A program made the position numbers and the translations under genes. A model generated the notes under the pieces. The model was not told the DNA's origin. It saw only the letters and a list, made by a program, of their open reading frames with translations, and made no database searches. A DNA stretch of 64,000 nucleotides from Pseudomonas fluorescens (GTDB taxonomy: Bacteria > Pseudomonadota > Gammaproteobacteria > Pseudomonadales > Pseudomonadaceae). Shown piece by piece: positions 9,863 to 21,759 of this stretch (within the stretch, counting starts at the first letter, position 1; each line of letters starts with the position of its first letter). The DNA is taken from the NCBI RefSeq assembly GCF_000730425.1, contig NZ_CP008896.1, forward strand, positions 2,976,001-3,040,000. Direction: 5' to 3'.

Positions 9863-11386
9863 ATGCGCCGTCTCACCGCACCCGGCTGGCCCGGTAACCT
9901 GCTGGCCGTGGTGGCCGGTGCTATCACCACCCTGGCGTTGGCGCCGTTCGATATCTGGCCGCTGGCGCTGGTGGCGGTCGGGATGTTCTATGCCGGGATG
10001 CGCCAGCTGACACCACGCCAGGCCTTCGGGCGTGGCTGGTGCTTCGGTTTTGGCCTGTTTGGCGCAGGTACCAGCTGGATCTACTACAGCATCCATCACT
10101 TTGGCGGCGCTTCGGTGCTTCTGGCCGGGCTGTTGATGCTGGCGTTCACCGCCGCGATCGCCCTGTTCTTTGCCCTGCCCGCCTGGCTCTGGGCACGCTG
10201 GCTCCGCCGTAACGAAGCGCCCCTGGCCGATGCCCTGGCGTTTGCTGCGCTGTGGGTGGGCCAGGAAGCATTTCGCGGCTGGTTCCTCACCGGTTTCCCC
10301 TGGCTGTACTCCGGTTACAGCCAACTCGACGGGCCGCTGGCCGGGCTTGCGCCGCTGGGCGGGGTGTGGCTGATCTCGTTTGCCCTGGCCCTGAGCGCTG
10401 CACTGATCGTCAACCTGCCACGTTTGCTGGCGGCCAAACGCAACGTGTTTGTCGGCGCCGGCCTGGTACTGCTGGTGGCACCGTGGGCCATTGGCCTGGC
10501 CCTCAAGCACCATGCCTGGACCAGCCCCGCTGGCGATCCACTGACCGTCGCGGCGATCCAGGGCAATGTCGAGCAGAGCATGAAGTGGGACCCGGCGCAG
10601 CTCAATGCGCAACTGGCGCTGTACCGCGACATGAGTTTTGCCTCCAAGCGCGTGGACCTGCTGATCTGGCCGGAAACCGCCGTGCCGGTGCTCAAGGAGT
10701 CCGTGGAGGGCTACCTGGGGATGATGGGCAAGTTCGCCGCCGACCGGAACGCCGCGATGATCACTGGCGTGCCGATCCGCCAGGAAGTGCGCCATGAAAA
10801 GCGCTATTTCAATGGCATCACCGTGGTCGGCCAGGGTGATGGCACCTATTTAAAGCAGAAGCTGGTGCCTTTTGGCGAGTACGTGCCGCTGCAGGATGTA
10901 CTGCGCGGCCTGATTGCGTTCTTCGACCTGCCGATGTCGGACTTTGCCCGCGGCCCTGAAGACCAGGCACTGCTGCAAGCCAAGGGTTATCAGGTCGCCC
11001 CGTACATCTGCTACGAAGTGGTCTACCCGGAGTTTGCCGCCAGCCTCGCTGCCCGTAGTGACTTACTGTTGACCATCAGCAATGACACCTGGTTCGGCAC
11101 CTCCATCGGCCCCTTGCAGCACCTGCAAATGGCCCAGATGCGAGCCCTGGAAGCCGGGCGCTGGATGATTCGCGCCACCAACAACGGCGTGACCGGCCTG
11201 ATCAACCCGTTCGGGCAGATCACCGAGCAGATCCCGCAGTTCGAGCGCGGCATTCTCTATGGCGAGGTCGTGCCCATGCACAACCTGACGCCTTACCTGC
11301 AATGGCGTTCGTGGCCGCTGATCATCCTGTGCCTGGGCCTGTTTGGCTGGGCGCTGCTGGCCGCACGCATGGCCAAGACTGTCTAA
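9863..11386 (+). CDS. lnt: Apolipoprotein N-acyltransferase Lnt
   Basis: Integral membrane enzyme that adds the third acyl chain to the N-terminal Cys of lipoproteins, needed for Lol sorting to the outer membrane. The 507-aa protein has about six N-terminal membrane segments, a nitrilase-type periplasmic domain and a last C-terminal segment. The catalytic Glu is residue 271 (WPETAVPVL), the Lys lies in LKQKLVPFGEYVP and the Cys is residue 383 (YICYEVVYPE). Lipoproteins in this window (LptE, RlpA, the MORN protein, the lytic transglycosylase at 17.7 kb) would be substrates. Last gene of the cluster. Confidence 0.96.
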   Translation: MRRLTAPGWPGNLLAVVAGAITTLALAPFDIWPLALVAVGMFYAGMRQLTPRQAFGRGWCFGFGLFGAGTSWIYYSIHHFGGASVLLAGLLMLAFTAAIALFFALPAWLWARWLRRNEAPLADALAFAALWVGQEAFRGWFLTGFPWLYSGYSQLDGPLAGLAPLGGVWLISFALALSAALIVNLPRLLAAKRNVFVGAGLVLLVAPWAIGLALKHHAWTSPAGDPLTVAAIQGNVEQSMKWDPAQLNAQLALYRDMSFASKRVDLLIWPETAVPVLKESVEGYLGMMGKFAADRNAAMITGVPIRQEVRHEKRYFNGITVVGQGDGTYLKQKLVPFGEYVPLQDVLRGLIAFFDLPMSDFARGPEDQALLQAKGYQVAPYICYEVVYPEFAASLAARSDLLLTISNDTWFGTSIGPLQHLQMAQMRALEAGRWMIRATNNGVTGLINPFGQITEQIPQFERGILYGEVVPMHNLTPYLQWRSWPLIILCLGLFGWALLAARMAKTV

Positions 11387-11400
11387 ACAACACAAAACCC

Positions 11401-11424
11401 AATGTGGGAGCCCGATCCCACATT
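11401..11424. terminator. Bidirectional terminator between lnt and the DUF218 gene
   Basis: AATGTGGGA, a six-base loop, and TCCCACATT form a perfect 9-bp stem followed by TT, between convergent genes. The AATGTGGGAGC edge is that of a REPIN, so it may be a collapsed REPIN acting as a terminator. Confidence 0.6.
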
Positions 11425-11437
11425 TTGATTTGCGGCG

Positions 11438-12199
11438 TTAACGATAAAACAGCCGGTAACCTACCTGCCCCACCGCCTCATTGATCAACTGCCCGCTCTG
11501 CCAGATCGACTTGAACTCTGGCATCCAGCCGCCCAACGGCCGGGCATTGTCCACCCCCAGGAAGCCGACCGGCGCCGGCACCACGCTAAAGCCGGCCTTC
11601 TCGAAGCTCCACACCGAACGCGGCATGTGCCAGGCCTGGGTCACGACCACCACGCGCTTGATACCCTGGGGCAGCAGGATCTCGGCACTCATCTGTGCAT
11701 TTTCCCAGGTAGTGCGGCTGCGCTCTTCCTTCCAGCGCACGGCCACGCCAAAATCTTGCTCCATCGACACCGCCATCAACTGCGCCTCGCTAGGCGGCGT
11801 GCCATAGTGCAGGCCACCAGTAGTCAATACCGGCAACCCCGACGCCTTGGCCAATCGCGCTGCATAGCGCTGGCGCTCCAGGCCGACACCAGTCGGCTGA
11901 TCAGCGCCCCAGGCCGGGTCACCGCGTTCACGGCCCGAGCCCAGCACCACAATGGCATCGGCCCGTTGCGCCAGGCTGGCCCATTCGTCCAGTGCCAACG
12001 GCGGATCGGTTTCCAAGGCGCGCGCGCCCCACTCCACCACCGCCGGCAAGCTGATCAACCACATACCGCCAAACCCCAGGGCAAAGCACACACCGGCCAG
12101 GCGTGGACGGGTGCGACGGAACCACCAGGCAAGGGCCAGCAGCAGCAAGAGAATGCCGGGTGGCAGCAATAACTGTTTGATGAAATAACGAATAGGCAT
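11438..12199 (-). CDS. DUF218 (YdcF/ElyC-like) membrane protein
   Basis: A 253-aa protein with two N-terminal hydrophobic segments (LLLPPGILLLLLALAWWF and GVCFALGFGGMWLISLP), then a DUF218 domain with ADAIVVLGSGRERG, ERQRYAARLAKASGLPVLTTGG and VVVTQAWHMPRS. ElyC of E. coli belongs to this family and affects lipid-carrier and peptidoglycan metabolism at low temperature. Its place beside envelope genes agrees with that, but the exact role here is inferred. Start at 12199 gives MPIRYFIKQLLLPPG. Confidence 0.8.
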   Translation of the reverse strand: MPIRYFIKQLLLPPGILLLLLALAWWFRRTRPRLAGVCFALGFGGMWLISLPAVVEWGARALETDPPLALDEWASLAQRADAIVVLGSGRERGDPAWGADQPTGVGLERQRYAARLAKASGLPVLTTGGLHYGTPPSEAQLMAVSMEQDFGVAVRWKEERSRTTWENAQMSAEILLPQGIKRVVVVTQAWHMPRSVWSFEKAGFSVVPAPVGFLGVDNARPLGGWMPEFKSIWQSGQLINEAVGQVGYRLFYR

Positions 12200-12283
12200 C
12201 GGGCATCTCCAAAGATGCCCGAAGCCTAAGGTGTAACGGGGTTTAGCGACAATCTTTACAAGCGGCGGATAACACTGATCAGG

Positions 12284-12601
12284 TTACTTGAATCGCACAG
12301 ACCGTAGCTTTTCCGGGCTGCGACCGGCCGACAAGTCCTTGAGCCATACCACCTTGGAAGATCGCACCGGCTCCCTGGCGGGCACAGGTGCCAGCCATTG
12401 CGGGATTGGGCGCGCGCTCAAGTTCAAGTAGGCCTTGATCACTTCAAACTCTGCTGGGCTCAAGCCTCGCAGTTCCAGCTCATCAGGCCGCTCGTCACGC
12501 AATAGGCCTGCGGTTCTTGCTGCGTCCAGTGCTCGACCCAAGCGGTCGATCAGTCCTTCATACACTTCCGGCTTCGTTCTCATTCGCTGCGAATCAACCA
12601 T
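12284..12601 (-). CDS. Conserved hypothetical protein
   Basis: A 105-aa soluble protein that I do not recognise. It has a helical N-terminal half (YEGLIDRLGRALDAARTAG, then SPAEFEVIKAYLNL) and a basic C-terminus. The start at 12601 has GAGGTGAGGGG immediately upstream; a second Met six residues in is an alternative. In P. aeruginosa a hypothetical gene also lies between lnt and leuS, so it is probably conserved in the genus. It is transcribed divergently from leuS. Confidence 0.65.
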   Translation of the reverse strand: MVDSQRMRTKPEVYEGLIDRLGRALDAARTAGLLRDERPDELELRGLSPAEFEVIKAYLNLSARPIPQWLAPVPAREPVRSSKVVWLKDLSAGRSPEKLRSVRFK

Positions 12602-12623
12602 CCCCTCACCTCATTAAAGATAA

Positions 12624-15470
<2,847 letters not shown>

Positions 15471-15560
15471 TCGGATCGGGCGCCAGGGCAAGAGCCCCGG
15501 CGCCGAACAAAACCTCCAGGGCCTCGATAAGGCCCACATGGTTTCAAGGGGAGCAATAAA

Positions 15561-16166
15561 ATGATCAAACGCAACCTGCTGGTTATGGGCCTTGCCGTAC
15601 TGCTGAGCGCTTGCGGCTTCCAGCTGCGCGGCACCGGCACCACGGAACTGGCGATCAAGGAACTGGATGTCAGCGCGCGCAACGCCTATGGCGACACCGT
15701 GACCCAACTGCGCCAGACCCTGGAAAACAGCGGCGTCAAAGTCTATAGCGGCGCCGCCTACAAATTGGTGCTGATCGACGAGAAAGAGACCCAGCGTAAC
15801 CTCAGCTACGCCAGTGCTGGCCGTTCTTCAGACATCGAGTTGAGCAGCGTGCTCCTGTTCCAGATCCAAGGCCACGACCAGTTGCCGCTGATCAGCGACA
15901 AGCTGCAAGTGCAGAAAGTCGTAACCCATGACGGTAACAACCTGGTCGGCTCCGACACCGAGGTCAATCAAGTACGCAGTGAAATGCGCCGTGACCTGGT
16001 CCAGCGGATGGTCCTGCGCCTGCAGATGATCAACCCGACCCAACTCGACGCCCTGCAGCAGACGGCCGACGCCAAGGCCAAGGCAGATGCCGAGGCGCTT
16101 AAAGCCGCGCAGGACTATGAAAACAGCATACCCAAGCAATCGCCTGTTGAAGTCCCTGTCGAGTAA
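15561..16166 (+). CDS. lptE: LPS-assembly lipoprotein LptE
   Basis: Outer-membrane lipoprotein that plugs the LptD barrel and helps insert LPS in the outer leaflet. The 201-aa protein has a lipoprotein signal with lipobox LLSAC (MIKRNLLVMGLAVLLSACGF). The mature N-terminus GFQLRGTG is typical of LptE/RlpB. A Lys/Ala-rich tail closes it. AAGGGGAGC precedes the ATG. It lies between leuS and holA as in most gammaproteobacteria. Confidence 0.95.
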   Translation: MIKRNLLVMGLAVLLSACGFQLRGTGTTELAIKELDVSARNAYGDTVTQLRQTLENSGVKVYSGAAYKLVLIDEKETQRNLSYASAGRSSDIELSSVLLFQIQGHDQLPLISDKLQVQKVVTHDGNNLVGSDTEVNQVRSEMRRDLVQRMVLRLQMINPTQLDALQQTADAKAKADAEALKAAQDYENSIPKQSPVEVPVE

Positions 16167-16205
16167 ACCAGGCGGGGCGCGTCATGCGCCCCGTCCATCC
16201 AGCCT

Positions 16206-17243
16206 ATGAAACTTGCCCCCGCCCAACTCGCCAAGCACCTGCAAGGCAACCTCGCGCCTGTGTACATCGTCAGTGGCGATGATCCGCTGTTGTGCCAGGA
16301 AGCCGCCGACAGCATCCGCCAGGCTGCACGCCAGCAGGGTTTTGATGAGCGCCAGGTGTTCAGCGCCGATGCCAGCTTCGATTGGGGCACCCTGCTCCAG
16401 GCCGGGGCCAGCATGTCGCTGTTTGCCGAAAAGCGCCTGTTGGAGCTGCGCCTGCCTTCGGGCAAGCCCGGCGACAAAGGCGCAGCGGCGCTGATGGAAT
16501 ACTGCGCACGCCCTGCCGAGGACACGCTGCTGCTGATCAGCCTGCCCAAGCTCGATGGCAGTGCGCAGAAAACCAAATGGGGCAAGGCGCTGGTGGACGG
16601 GGCACACACCCAGTTCATCCAGATCTGGCCGGTCGACAGCAATCAGTTGCCGCAATGGATTCGCCAGCGTCTGTCGCAAGCCGGGTTGTCTGCCAGCCAG
16701 GACGCGGTCGAGCTGATTGCCGCGCGGGTTGAAGGCAACTTGCTTGCCGCCGCCCAGGAAATCGAAAAGCTCAAGCTGATGGCCGAGGGTGGCCAGATCA
16801 CCGTCGAGACGGTCCAGGGCGCGGTGGCCGACAGTGCACGCTTTGACGTGTTTGGATTGGTGGATGCGATCCTCAACGGCGAGGCAACCCACGCCTTGCG
16901 CATGCTCGAAGGGCTGCGCGGTGAAGGGGTCGAGCCGCCGGTGATTCTCTGGGCCCTGGCGCGGGAGTTGCGGCTGCTGGCCAATATCGCCCTGCAATAC
17001 AGCCAGGGCACGCCATTGGACAAGGCCTTCAGCCAGGCCCGCCCGCCGGTATGGGACAAGCGCAAGCCACTGATGAGCAAAGCCCTGCAGCGGCACTCGG
17101 CGCAACGCTGGGCGCAACTGCTGCTGGAGGCCCAGCGCATCGATGCACAGATCAAGGGCCAGGCTGCCGGGTCGCCGTGGATGAGTTTGAGCCGCTTGTC
17201 GCTGCTTATGTCAGGCCAGCGCCTGGCACTCCCCGCCGAATAA
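16206..17243 (+). CDS. holA: DNA polymerase III delta subunit HolA
   Basis: Clamp-loader subunit that opens the beta clamp. The 345-aa protein shows the family start KLAPAQLAKHLQGNLAPVYI, the GDDPLLCQEAADSIRQ segment and the central FDVFGLVDAILNGE. Length is normal. It starts 39 bases after lptE and is probably cotranscribed with leuS-lptE. A REPIN follows its stop. Confidence 0.95.
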   Translation: MKLAPAQLAKHLQGNLAPVYIVSGDDPLLCQEAADSIRQAARQQGFDERQVFSADASFDWGTLLQAGASMSLFAEKRLLELRLPSGKPGDKGAAALMEYCARPAEDTLLLISLPKLDGSAQKTKWGKALVDGAHTQFIQIWPVDSNQLPQWIRQRLSQAGLSASQDAVELIAARVEGNLLAAAQEIEKLKLMAEGGQITVETVQGAVADSARFDVFGLVDAILNGEATHALRMLEGLRGEGVEPPVILWALARELRLLANIALQYSQGTPLDKAFSQARPPVWDKRKPLMSKALQRHSAQRWAQLLLEAQRIDAQIKGQAAGSPWMSLSRLSLLMSGQRLALPAE

Positions 17244-17271
17244 CAAATCCCCCAGAGCAACACAAAACCAA

Positions 17272-17361
17272 TGTGGGAGCAGGCTTGCTCGCGAAGACGG
17301 TGTGTCAGTCAATGGACCAGGTGACTGATACTGCCCTTTCGCGAGCAAGCCCGCTCCCACA
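17272..17361. repeat. REPIN between holA and arfA
   Basis: TGTGGGAGCAGGCTTGCTCG at the left and CGAGCAAGCCCGCTCCCACA at the right are inverted REP units with about 50 bases between. The left arm has one mismatch to the right (GCAGGC against GCCCGC). Same class as the unit after miaB. Confidence 0.85.
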
Positions 17362-17479
17362 CAAGCCGGCATTTCACATTCAGGCCGAGGCCATGTCCTA
17401 CATCGCGCAGGGCTGGACAGCCGGCCAACTTCGGCAGATTATTCGCAGCGCATTACCCACCCATCGGAGAGTACCAATC

Positions 17480-17644
17480 ATGAGCAAAAAGCCATCCAAG
17501 CATGGCCCCAACAAGGCCAAATCCATCATTGCCCAGCCGTTGTTCCGCAGTCGCCAGGAACGAGCCGGCAAAGGCAAAGGCAGCTACCGCCGCGAAGCCT
17601 TCCAGTCTAACAGCTGGGAGGCTTCTTACTTTCTGGCTGCCTGA
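17480..17644 (+). CDS. arfA: Alternative ribosome-rescue factor ArfA
   Basis: A 54-aa basic protein that recruits release factor RF2 to ribosomes stalled on mRNAs without a stop codon, the back-up to tmRNA. The core IIAQPLFRSRQERAGKGKGS, then YRREAFQSNSWEAS, matches the ArfA signature (PLFRxR, KGKGSYxR, NWEAS). GGAGAG lies about eight bases before the ATG. Codons 39-49 lie in a strong hairpin followed by a T-rich run, so many transcripts should end inside the gene, and the full protein ends in LAA like a tmRNA tag. Both traits fit known ArfA control, in which a truncated, stop-less message gives the active protein. It lies just upstream of the transglycosylase at 17706. Confidence 0.88.
   Translation: MSKKPSKHGPNKAKSIIAQPLFRSRQERAGKGKGSYRREAFQSNSWEASYFLAA
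17594..17630 (+). terminator. Intrinsic terminator/hairpin inside arfA
   Basis: A 12-bp stem (GAAGCCTTCCAG at 17594-17605 and CTGGGAGGCTTC at 17614-17625, one G-U pair), an eight-base loop, and TTACTTT beyond. It lies wholly within the arfA coding sequence, 14 bases before the stop codon. It could act by transcription termination or as an RNase III target; either gives a non-stop message. Confidence 0.75.
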
Positions 17645-17705
17645 AGGCAAGCGCCCCTCTGGCATGATAAGGTCTGCACCTGATTCGTATTTCCTGGACC
17701 TGTGC

Positions 17706-19031
17706 ATGCCCTCTAGTCTTTCCCGTCGTTGGCACCTTCGCCAATTGATTGCTGCCTCCAGCCTGATCCTGTTAGTCGCCTGCGCCGAAAAACCTACCGC
17801 CGCCGACGCTCAGCCCCTGCCCGCGCTCCAGACAGCAGCGGTTGCCGCTCCCGCCGTGGTTGCGCCACTGGCCGTGACCAATCTCGATATCCAGCCGACC
17901 CAGACCTTCGCCGAATGGCAGGCAGGTTTTCGCGTCGAAGCCCTGAAAGCCGGCATCACCCCTGCGGTATTCGACAGTGCATTCGCCAACGTCACCCCTG
18001 ACATGGCAGTCATCCGTGCCGACCGCAGCCAGCCGGAGTTTTCCCGCCCGGTGTGGGAATACCTCAATGGTGCCTTGTCGCCGCTGCGCGTGCGTAACGG
18101 CCAGGCCTTGCTGATCAAGCATGCGGACATCCTGCAAAGCATCGAACAGCGCTATGGCGTGGATCGCCAGGTATTGGTCTCGGTGTGGGGCATGGAAAGC
18201 AACTTCGGCTCGTTCCAGGGCAATAACTCGGTGATCCGCTCCCTGGCGACCCTGGCCTACGAAGGCCGCCGCCCGGCATTCGCCCAGGCGCAGTTGCTGG
18301 CCGCACTGCAAATCATCCAGCACGGCGATATCCCGGCCGAGCAGATGCGCGGCTCCTGGGCCGGTGCCATGGGCCAGACCCAGTTCATACCGACCACCTA
18401 CAACACCCACGCCGTGGACTTCGATGGCGACGGTCGTCGCGATATCTGGAACAGCTCGGCCGACGCCCTCGCCTCCACCGCGCACTACCTGCAAAGCTCA
18501 GGCTGGCAGAAAGGCCAACCGTGGGGCTTTGAGGTGCGGCAATTGCCGGCAGGCTTCGACTACGCCCTGGCGGATGGCGTGGTACGCAAGCCGATAGGCG
18601 AATGGTTGAAACTCGGCCTGCAGGTGCCCGCCGGCGCCAGCGTGCCACCCAACGTAGACACGTTGCCCGCTGCCCTGCTGCTGCCGGCAGGTCATCGTGG
18701 CCCGGCCTTCCTGGTGCTGGATAACTTCCGTGCGATTCTCAAGTACAACAACTCGTCGTCCTACGCCCTGGCGGTCGGGCTGTTGTCCGAACGATTTGGC
18801 GGCGGCGGGGTGATTCGCGGCGATTGGCCAACGGATGAACTGCCGCTGACCCGCTCCCAGCGTATCGAGTTGCAGACGGTGTTGAGCGCCAAGGGCTATG
18901 ACGCTGGCAACCCGGATGGGATTATCGGCGCCAATACGCGCAAGGCGATTCGCGCGGCGCAGCAGTCGCTGGGTTGGCCGGCGGATGGGTATCCGACAGT
19001 GAAGCTGCTGGAAAGCCTGCTCAGCCGCTAA
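17706..19031 (+). CDS. Lytic murein transglycosylase lipoprotein (MltB-like) with peptidoglycan-binding domain
   Basis: A 441-aa outer-membrane or periplasmic enzyme predicted to cleave MurNAc-GlcNAc bonds with 1,6-anhydro product. The start at 17706 gives a signal ending in lipobox LLVAC. The SLT_2 (MltB) domain spans about residues 70-360, with catalytic Glu in VSVWGMESNFGSFQGNNSV and AGAMGQTQFIPTTY. A C-terminal PG_binding_1 domain follows (about 380-440; LSAKGYDAGNPDGIIGANTR). A second MltB paralogue lies at 24456-25472 without the binding domain. Confidence 0.9.
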   Translation: MPSSLSRRWHLRQLIAASSLILLVACAEKPTAADAQPLPALQTAAVAAPAVVAPLAVTNLDIQPTQTFAEWQAGFRVEALKAGITPAVFDSAFANVTPDMAVIRADRSQPEFSRPVWEYLNGALSPLRVRNGQALLIKHADILQSIEQRYGVDRQVLVSVWGMESNFGSFQGNNSVIRSLATLAYEGRRPAFAQAQLLAALQIIQHGDIPAEQMRGSWAGAMGQTQFIPTTYNTHAVDFDGDGRRDIWNSSADALASTAHYLQSSGWQKGQPWGFEVRQLPAGFDYALADGVVRKPIGEWLKLGLQVPAGASVPPNVDTLPAALLLPAGHRGPAFLVLDNFRAILKYNNSSSYALAVGLLSERFGGGGVIRGDWPTDELPLTRSQRIELQTVLSAKGYDAGNPDGIIGANTRKAIRAAQQSLGWPADGYPTVKLLESLLSR

Positions 19032-19063
19032 TCCATTTGCTGGCGATGGCGGCCCTGAGATCG

Positions 19064-19089
19064 CTATCGCCGGCAAGCCGGCTCCTACA
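19064..19089. repeat. REP element
   Basis: ATCGCCGGCAAGCCGGCTCC with the TACA end is a single REP unit of the CCGGC class, between two convergent genes. A weak partial partner (GGCGATGGCGGC) lies upstream. Confidence 0.6.
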
Positions 19090-19091
19090 AG

Positions 19092-20012
19092 TCAACGCAG
19101 GACGACATCCTGCTCCAACACCACCCGCTGTTCCCCCGCATCCAGGCGCACCAGGGCGCCCATTGGCAAGGTCAGGTTCGGGTCACAATGGCCGCTGCGC
19201 CAGCCGGACAGGACCGGGATGCACAACGGTGCGAAGGTCTGTTTCAGCAGCCGCTCCAGCGCCACGCTCTCCACGCCGGCCACATCCCCCACCAGCACGC
19301 CGCGTACCTGCGCCAGCTTGCCCGCCAGGCGCAAATGCGTCAGCAGGCGGTCGATACGATAGATCGGCTCGTTGACGTCCTCGATAAACAGGATGACGCC
19401 CTCGGCATCGATTTCGAACGGCGTGCCCATCACCGCTGCGATCATCGATAGGTTGCCACCCAACAGGCGCCCACAGGCGATGCCCGGTTCAAGGGTGGTC
19501 AGCGGGTAGGCCACTGGGTGTGCCAGCACGCTGCCAACGCCCAACTGGCCACGCAGCAGGCCGAACAGTGAGGATTCGGTGGGTTGTTGCTTGTCGCCGA
19601 GCAGGTCGGCATTGAGCATCGGACCGTGGAAGGTCACAAAACCGGCGTAGCGGCTGATCGCCAGGTGCAGCGCGGTGATATCGCTGTAGCCAACGAAAGG
19701 CTTGGGATTGGCCGCCAGCAGCTCGAAATCCACATTGTCGAGCAAGCGTGGGGTGCCGTAGCCACCGCGCAGGCAGAAGATGGCGTCGATATCGGGGTTG
19801 GCGAAGGCCGCGTGCAGGTCGCGCAGGCGCACTTTGTCGCTGCCGGCCAGGTAACCATCGCGTTCATACACGCCCGGGAATATGTGCAATTCATAGCCAC
19901 GGGCACGCATCCATTGCCCGGCCTTTTCAACGTCCAGCGCCGCGGGGCCGGCGGGAGCGATGAGGCCGATCACGCCTTCGGCGCGCAGGGCGGGGACAGG
20001 TTGGGTTGTCAT
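19092..20012 (-). CDS. ldcA: LD-carboxypeptidase (peptidase S66)
   Basis: Cytoplasmic serine peptidase that removes D-Ala from tetrapeptides during peptidoglycan recycling. The 306-aa protein shows GLIAPAGPA at the start, the nucleophile Ser in GYSDITAL, FHGPMLNADL, GGNLSMIAAVMGTPFE, the Glu in FIEDVNEPIYRIDR and the His in WRSGHCDPNLTLPMG. The ATG at 20012 has AGGGAGA ten bases upstream; the longer frame is rejected. Products of the transglycosylases in this window would feed this step. The symbol rests on family membership. Confidence 0.88.
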   Translation of the reverse strand: MTTQPVPALRAEGVIGLIAPAGPAALDVEKAGQWMRARGYELHIFPGVYERDGYLAGSDKVRLRDLHAAFANPDIDAIFCLRGGYGTPRLLDNVDFELLAANPKPFVGYSDITALHLAISRYAGFVTFHGPMLNADLLGDKQQPTESSLFGLLRGQLGVGSVLAHPVAYPLTTLEPGIACGRLLGGNLSMIAAVMGTPFEIDAEGVILFIEDVNEPIYRIDRLLTHLRLAGKLAQVRGVLVGDVAGVESVALERLLKQTFAPLCIPVLSGWRSGHCDPNLTLPMGALVRLDAGEQRVVLEQDVVLR

Positions 20013-20084
20013 CCGTGATTCTCCCTCTCTACAAATAAACCGCTCCCACACAAGCCCGCATTCCACATCGATTCTGCGTGCGGC

Positions 20085-21110
20085 TTAGGAAACCAGGCTA
20101 GCCTTGACCAGCTTGGCCTGCTCGTCGGCGTGGTACGAGGAACGCACCAACGGGCCCGAGGCGACGTTCTTGAAGCCCATCTTGTAGCCTTCTTCGGCAA
20201 ACCAGGCAAAGGTGTCCGGATGCACGAAGCGCTGCACCGGCAAATGGCTGCGCGACGGCTGCAGGTACTGGCCGAGGGTCAGCATGTCGATGTCGTGTTC
20301 GCGCATGCGCTTCATGACTTCGATGACTTCATCGTCGGTTTCGCCCAGGCCCAGCATAAGACCGGACTTGGTGGGGATGTGCGGCATCATCTGCTTGAAT
20401 TTCTGCAGCAGGGTCAGCGACCACTGGTAGTCCGAGCCCGGACGCGCGGCCTTGTACAGGCGTGGCACGGTTTCCAGGTTGTGGTTGAACACATCTGGCG
20501 GCTCGGCGGCGGTGATTTCCAGGGCGACATCCATACGGCCACGGTAGTCCGGGACCAGGGTCTCGAGCATCACGTTCGGTGACAGTTTGCGGATCTCGCG
20601 GATGCAGTCGGCAAAGTGCTGGGCACCACCGTCGCGCAGGTCGTCGCGGTCTACCGAGGTGATCACCACGTACTTGAGTTTCAGGTCGGCAATGGCGATG
20701 GCCAGGCTTTCCGGCTCGTTGACATCCAGTGGCTTGGGCCGGCCATGGCCAACGTCGCAGAACGGGCAACGACGGGTGCAGATGTCACCCATGATCATGA
20801 AGGTGGCGGTGCCGCCGGAGAAGCACTCGCCCAGGTTCGGGCAGGAGGCTTCTTCGCATACGCTGTGCAGCTTGTGTTTGCGCAGCAGCGCCTTGATGCG
20901 GTCGACTTCCGGCGAAACCGGGATGCGTACGCGGATCCAGTCAGGCTTTTTCGGCAGCTCGGTGGTCGGAATGATCTTCACCGGGATGCGTGCAACCTTC
21001 TCGGCGCCGCGCAGCTTGACGCCGGCTTCCACCTTGGCACGCGGAGCCGGGGCCGGACGCTCGGTAATGTCCAGCGTCGGGATCATGGTTTGCACAACAT
21101 CAGTAGTCAT
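20085..21110 (-). CDS. lipA: Lipoyl synthase LipA
   Basis: Radical-SAM enzyme that inserts two sulfurs into octanoyl chains on E2 and GcvH proteins. The 341-aa protein has the auxiliary cluster [12 protein letters not shown], the radical-SAM cluster [10 protein letters not shown], and a C-terminal RSSYHADEQ with the SSY serine. It begins one base past the lipB stop, so translation is coupled. The order ybeD-lipB-lipA follows the pathway from octanoyl transfer to sulfur insertion. Confidence 0.96.
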   Translation of the reverse strand: MTTDVVQTMIPTLDITERPAPAPRAKVEAGVKLRGAEKVARIPVKIIPTTELPKKPDWIRVRIPVSPEVDRIKALLRKHKLHSVCEEASCPNLGECFSGGTATFMIMGDICTRRCPFCDVGHGRPKPLDVNEPESLAIAIADLKLKYVVITSVDRDDLRDGGAQHFADCIREIRKLSPNVMLETLVPDYRGRMDVALEITAAEPPDVFNHNLETVPRLYKAARPGSDYQWSLTLLQKFKQMMPHIPTKSGLMLGLGETDDEVIEVMKRMREHDIDMLTLGQYLQPSRSHLPVQRFVHPDTFAWFAEEGYKMGFKNVASGPLVRSSYHADEQAKLVKASLVS

Positions 21111-21111
21111 A

Positions 21112-21759
21112 TCAGTCGATTCCGCCCGTCAGGGTCGTCTGCTCAGCATAGTCGAGGTGTTTGACGAGCTGCGCGCGCAGCCGGGCACTTACCTCGGCAA
21201 ATTCTATGGGTGTTGCGTGATCGCTCAACTGGGTCATGGCCAAACCGGCGTAACCACAGGGATTGATCCGGCGAAACGGTGCCAGGTCCATGTCCACGTT
21301 CAGGGCCAGGCCGTGAAAGGAACAACCATGACGGATGCGCAGGCCCAGGGAGGCGATTTTTGCGCCGTCGACATACACACCTGGAGCATCGGGCTTGGCC
21401 GCCGCAGTCACGCCGTAGCCGGCCAGCAGCTCGATCAGGCAGTTTTCCATGCGACTGACCAGCTCACGCACGCCATAACCCAGCTTGCGCACATCCAGCA
21501 GCAAGTAAGCCACCAGTTGGCCGGGCCCATGGTAAGTCACTTGGCCACCTCGGTCGACCTGCACCACCGCAATATCACCCGGAAGTAGTAGATGCTCAGC
21601 CTTGCCAGCCTGGCCCTGGGTGAATACCGGCGGGTGCTCCACCAGCCAGATTTCGTCGGGCGCCGAGCTGCCGCGTTCATTGGTGAAGCGCTGCATGGCA
21701 TGCCAGACAGGCTCGTAAGCCATCTGGCCGAGCTCGCGAAAGCCCAGGACCTGTGACAT
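21112..21759 (-). CDS. lipB: Octanoyltransferase LipB
   Basis: Moves octanoate from acyl-carrier protein to lipoyl domains. The 215-aa protein shows the family motifs [37 protein letters not shown], the substrate segment [19 protein letters not shown] with catalytic Lys, and the Cys in INPCGYAG. The ATG at 21759 shares one base with the ybeD stop (TGATG). A GTG three bases upstream is also in frame but less likely. Confidence 0.95.
   Translation of the reverse strand: MSQVLGFRELGQMAYEPVWHAMQRFTNERGSSAPDEIWLVEHPPVFTQGQAGKAEHLLLPGDIAVVQVDRGGQVTYHGPGQLVAYLLLDVRKLGYGVRELVSRMENCLIELLAGYGVTAAAKPDAPGVYVDGAKIASLGLRIRHGCSFHGLALNVDMDLAPFRRINPCGYAGLAMTQLSDHATPIEFAEVSARLRAQLVKHLDYAEQTTLTGGID

Noticed and set aside
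12284..12601. Toxin or antitoxin call for the small gene before leuS
   Set aside because: No partner gene overlaps or follows it, and its location is conserved in the genus; better left hypothetical.
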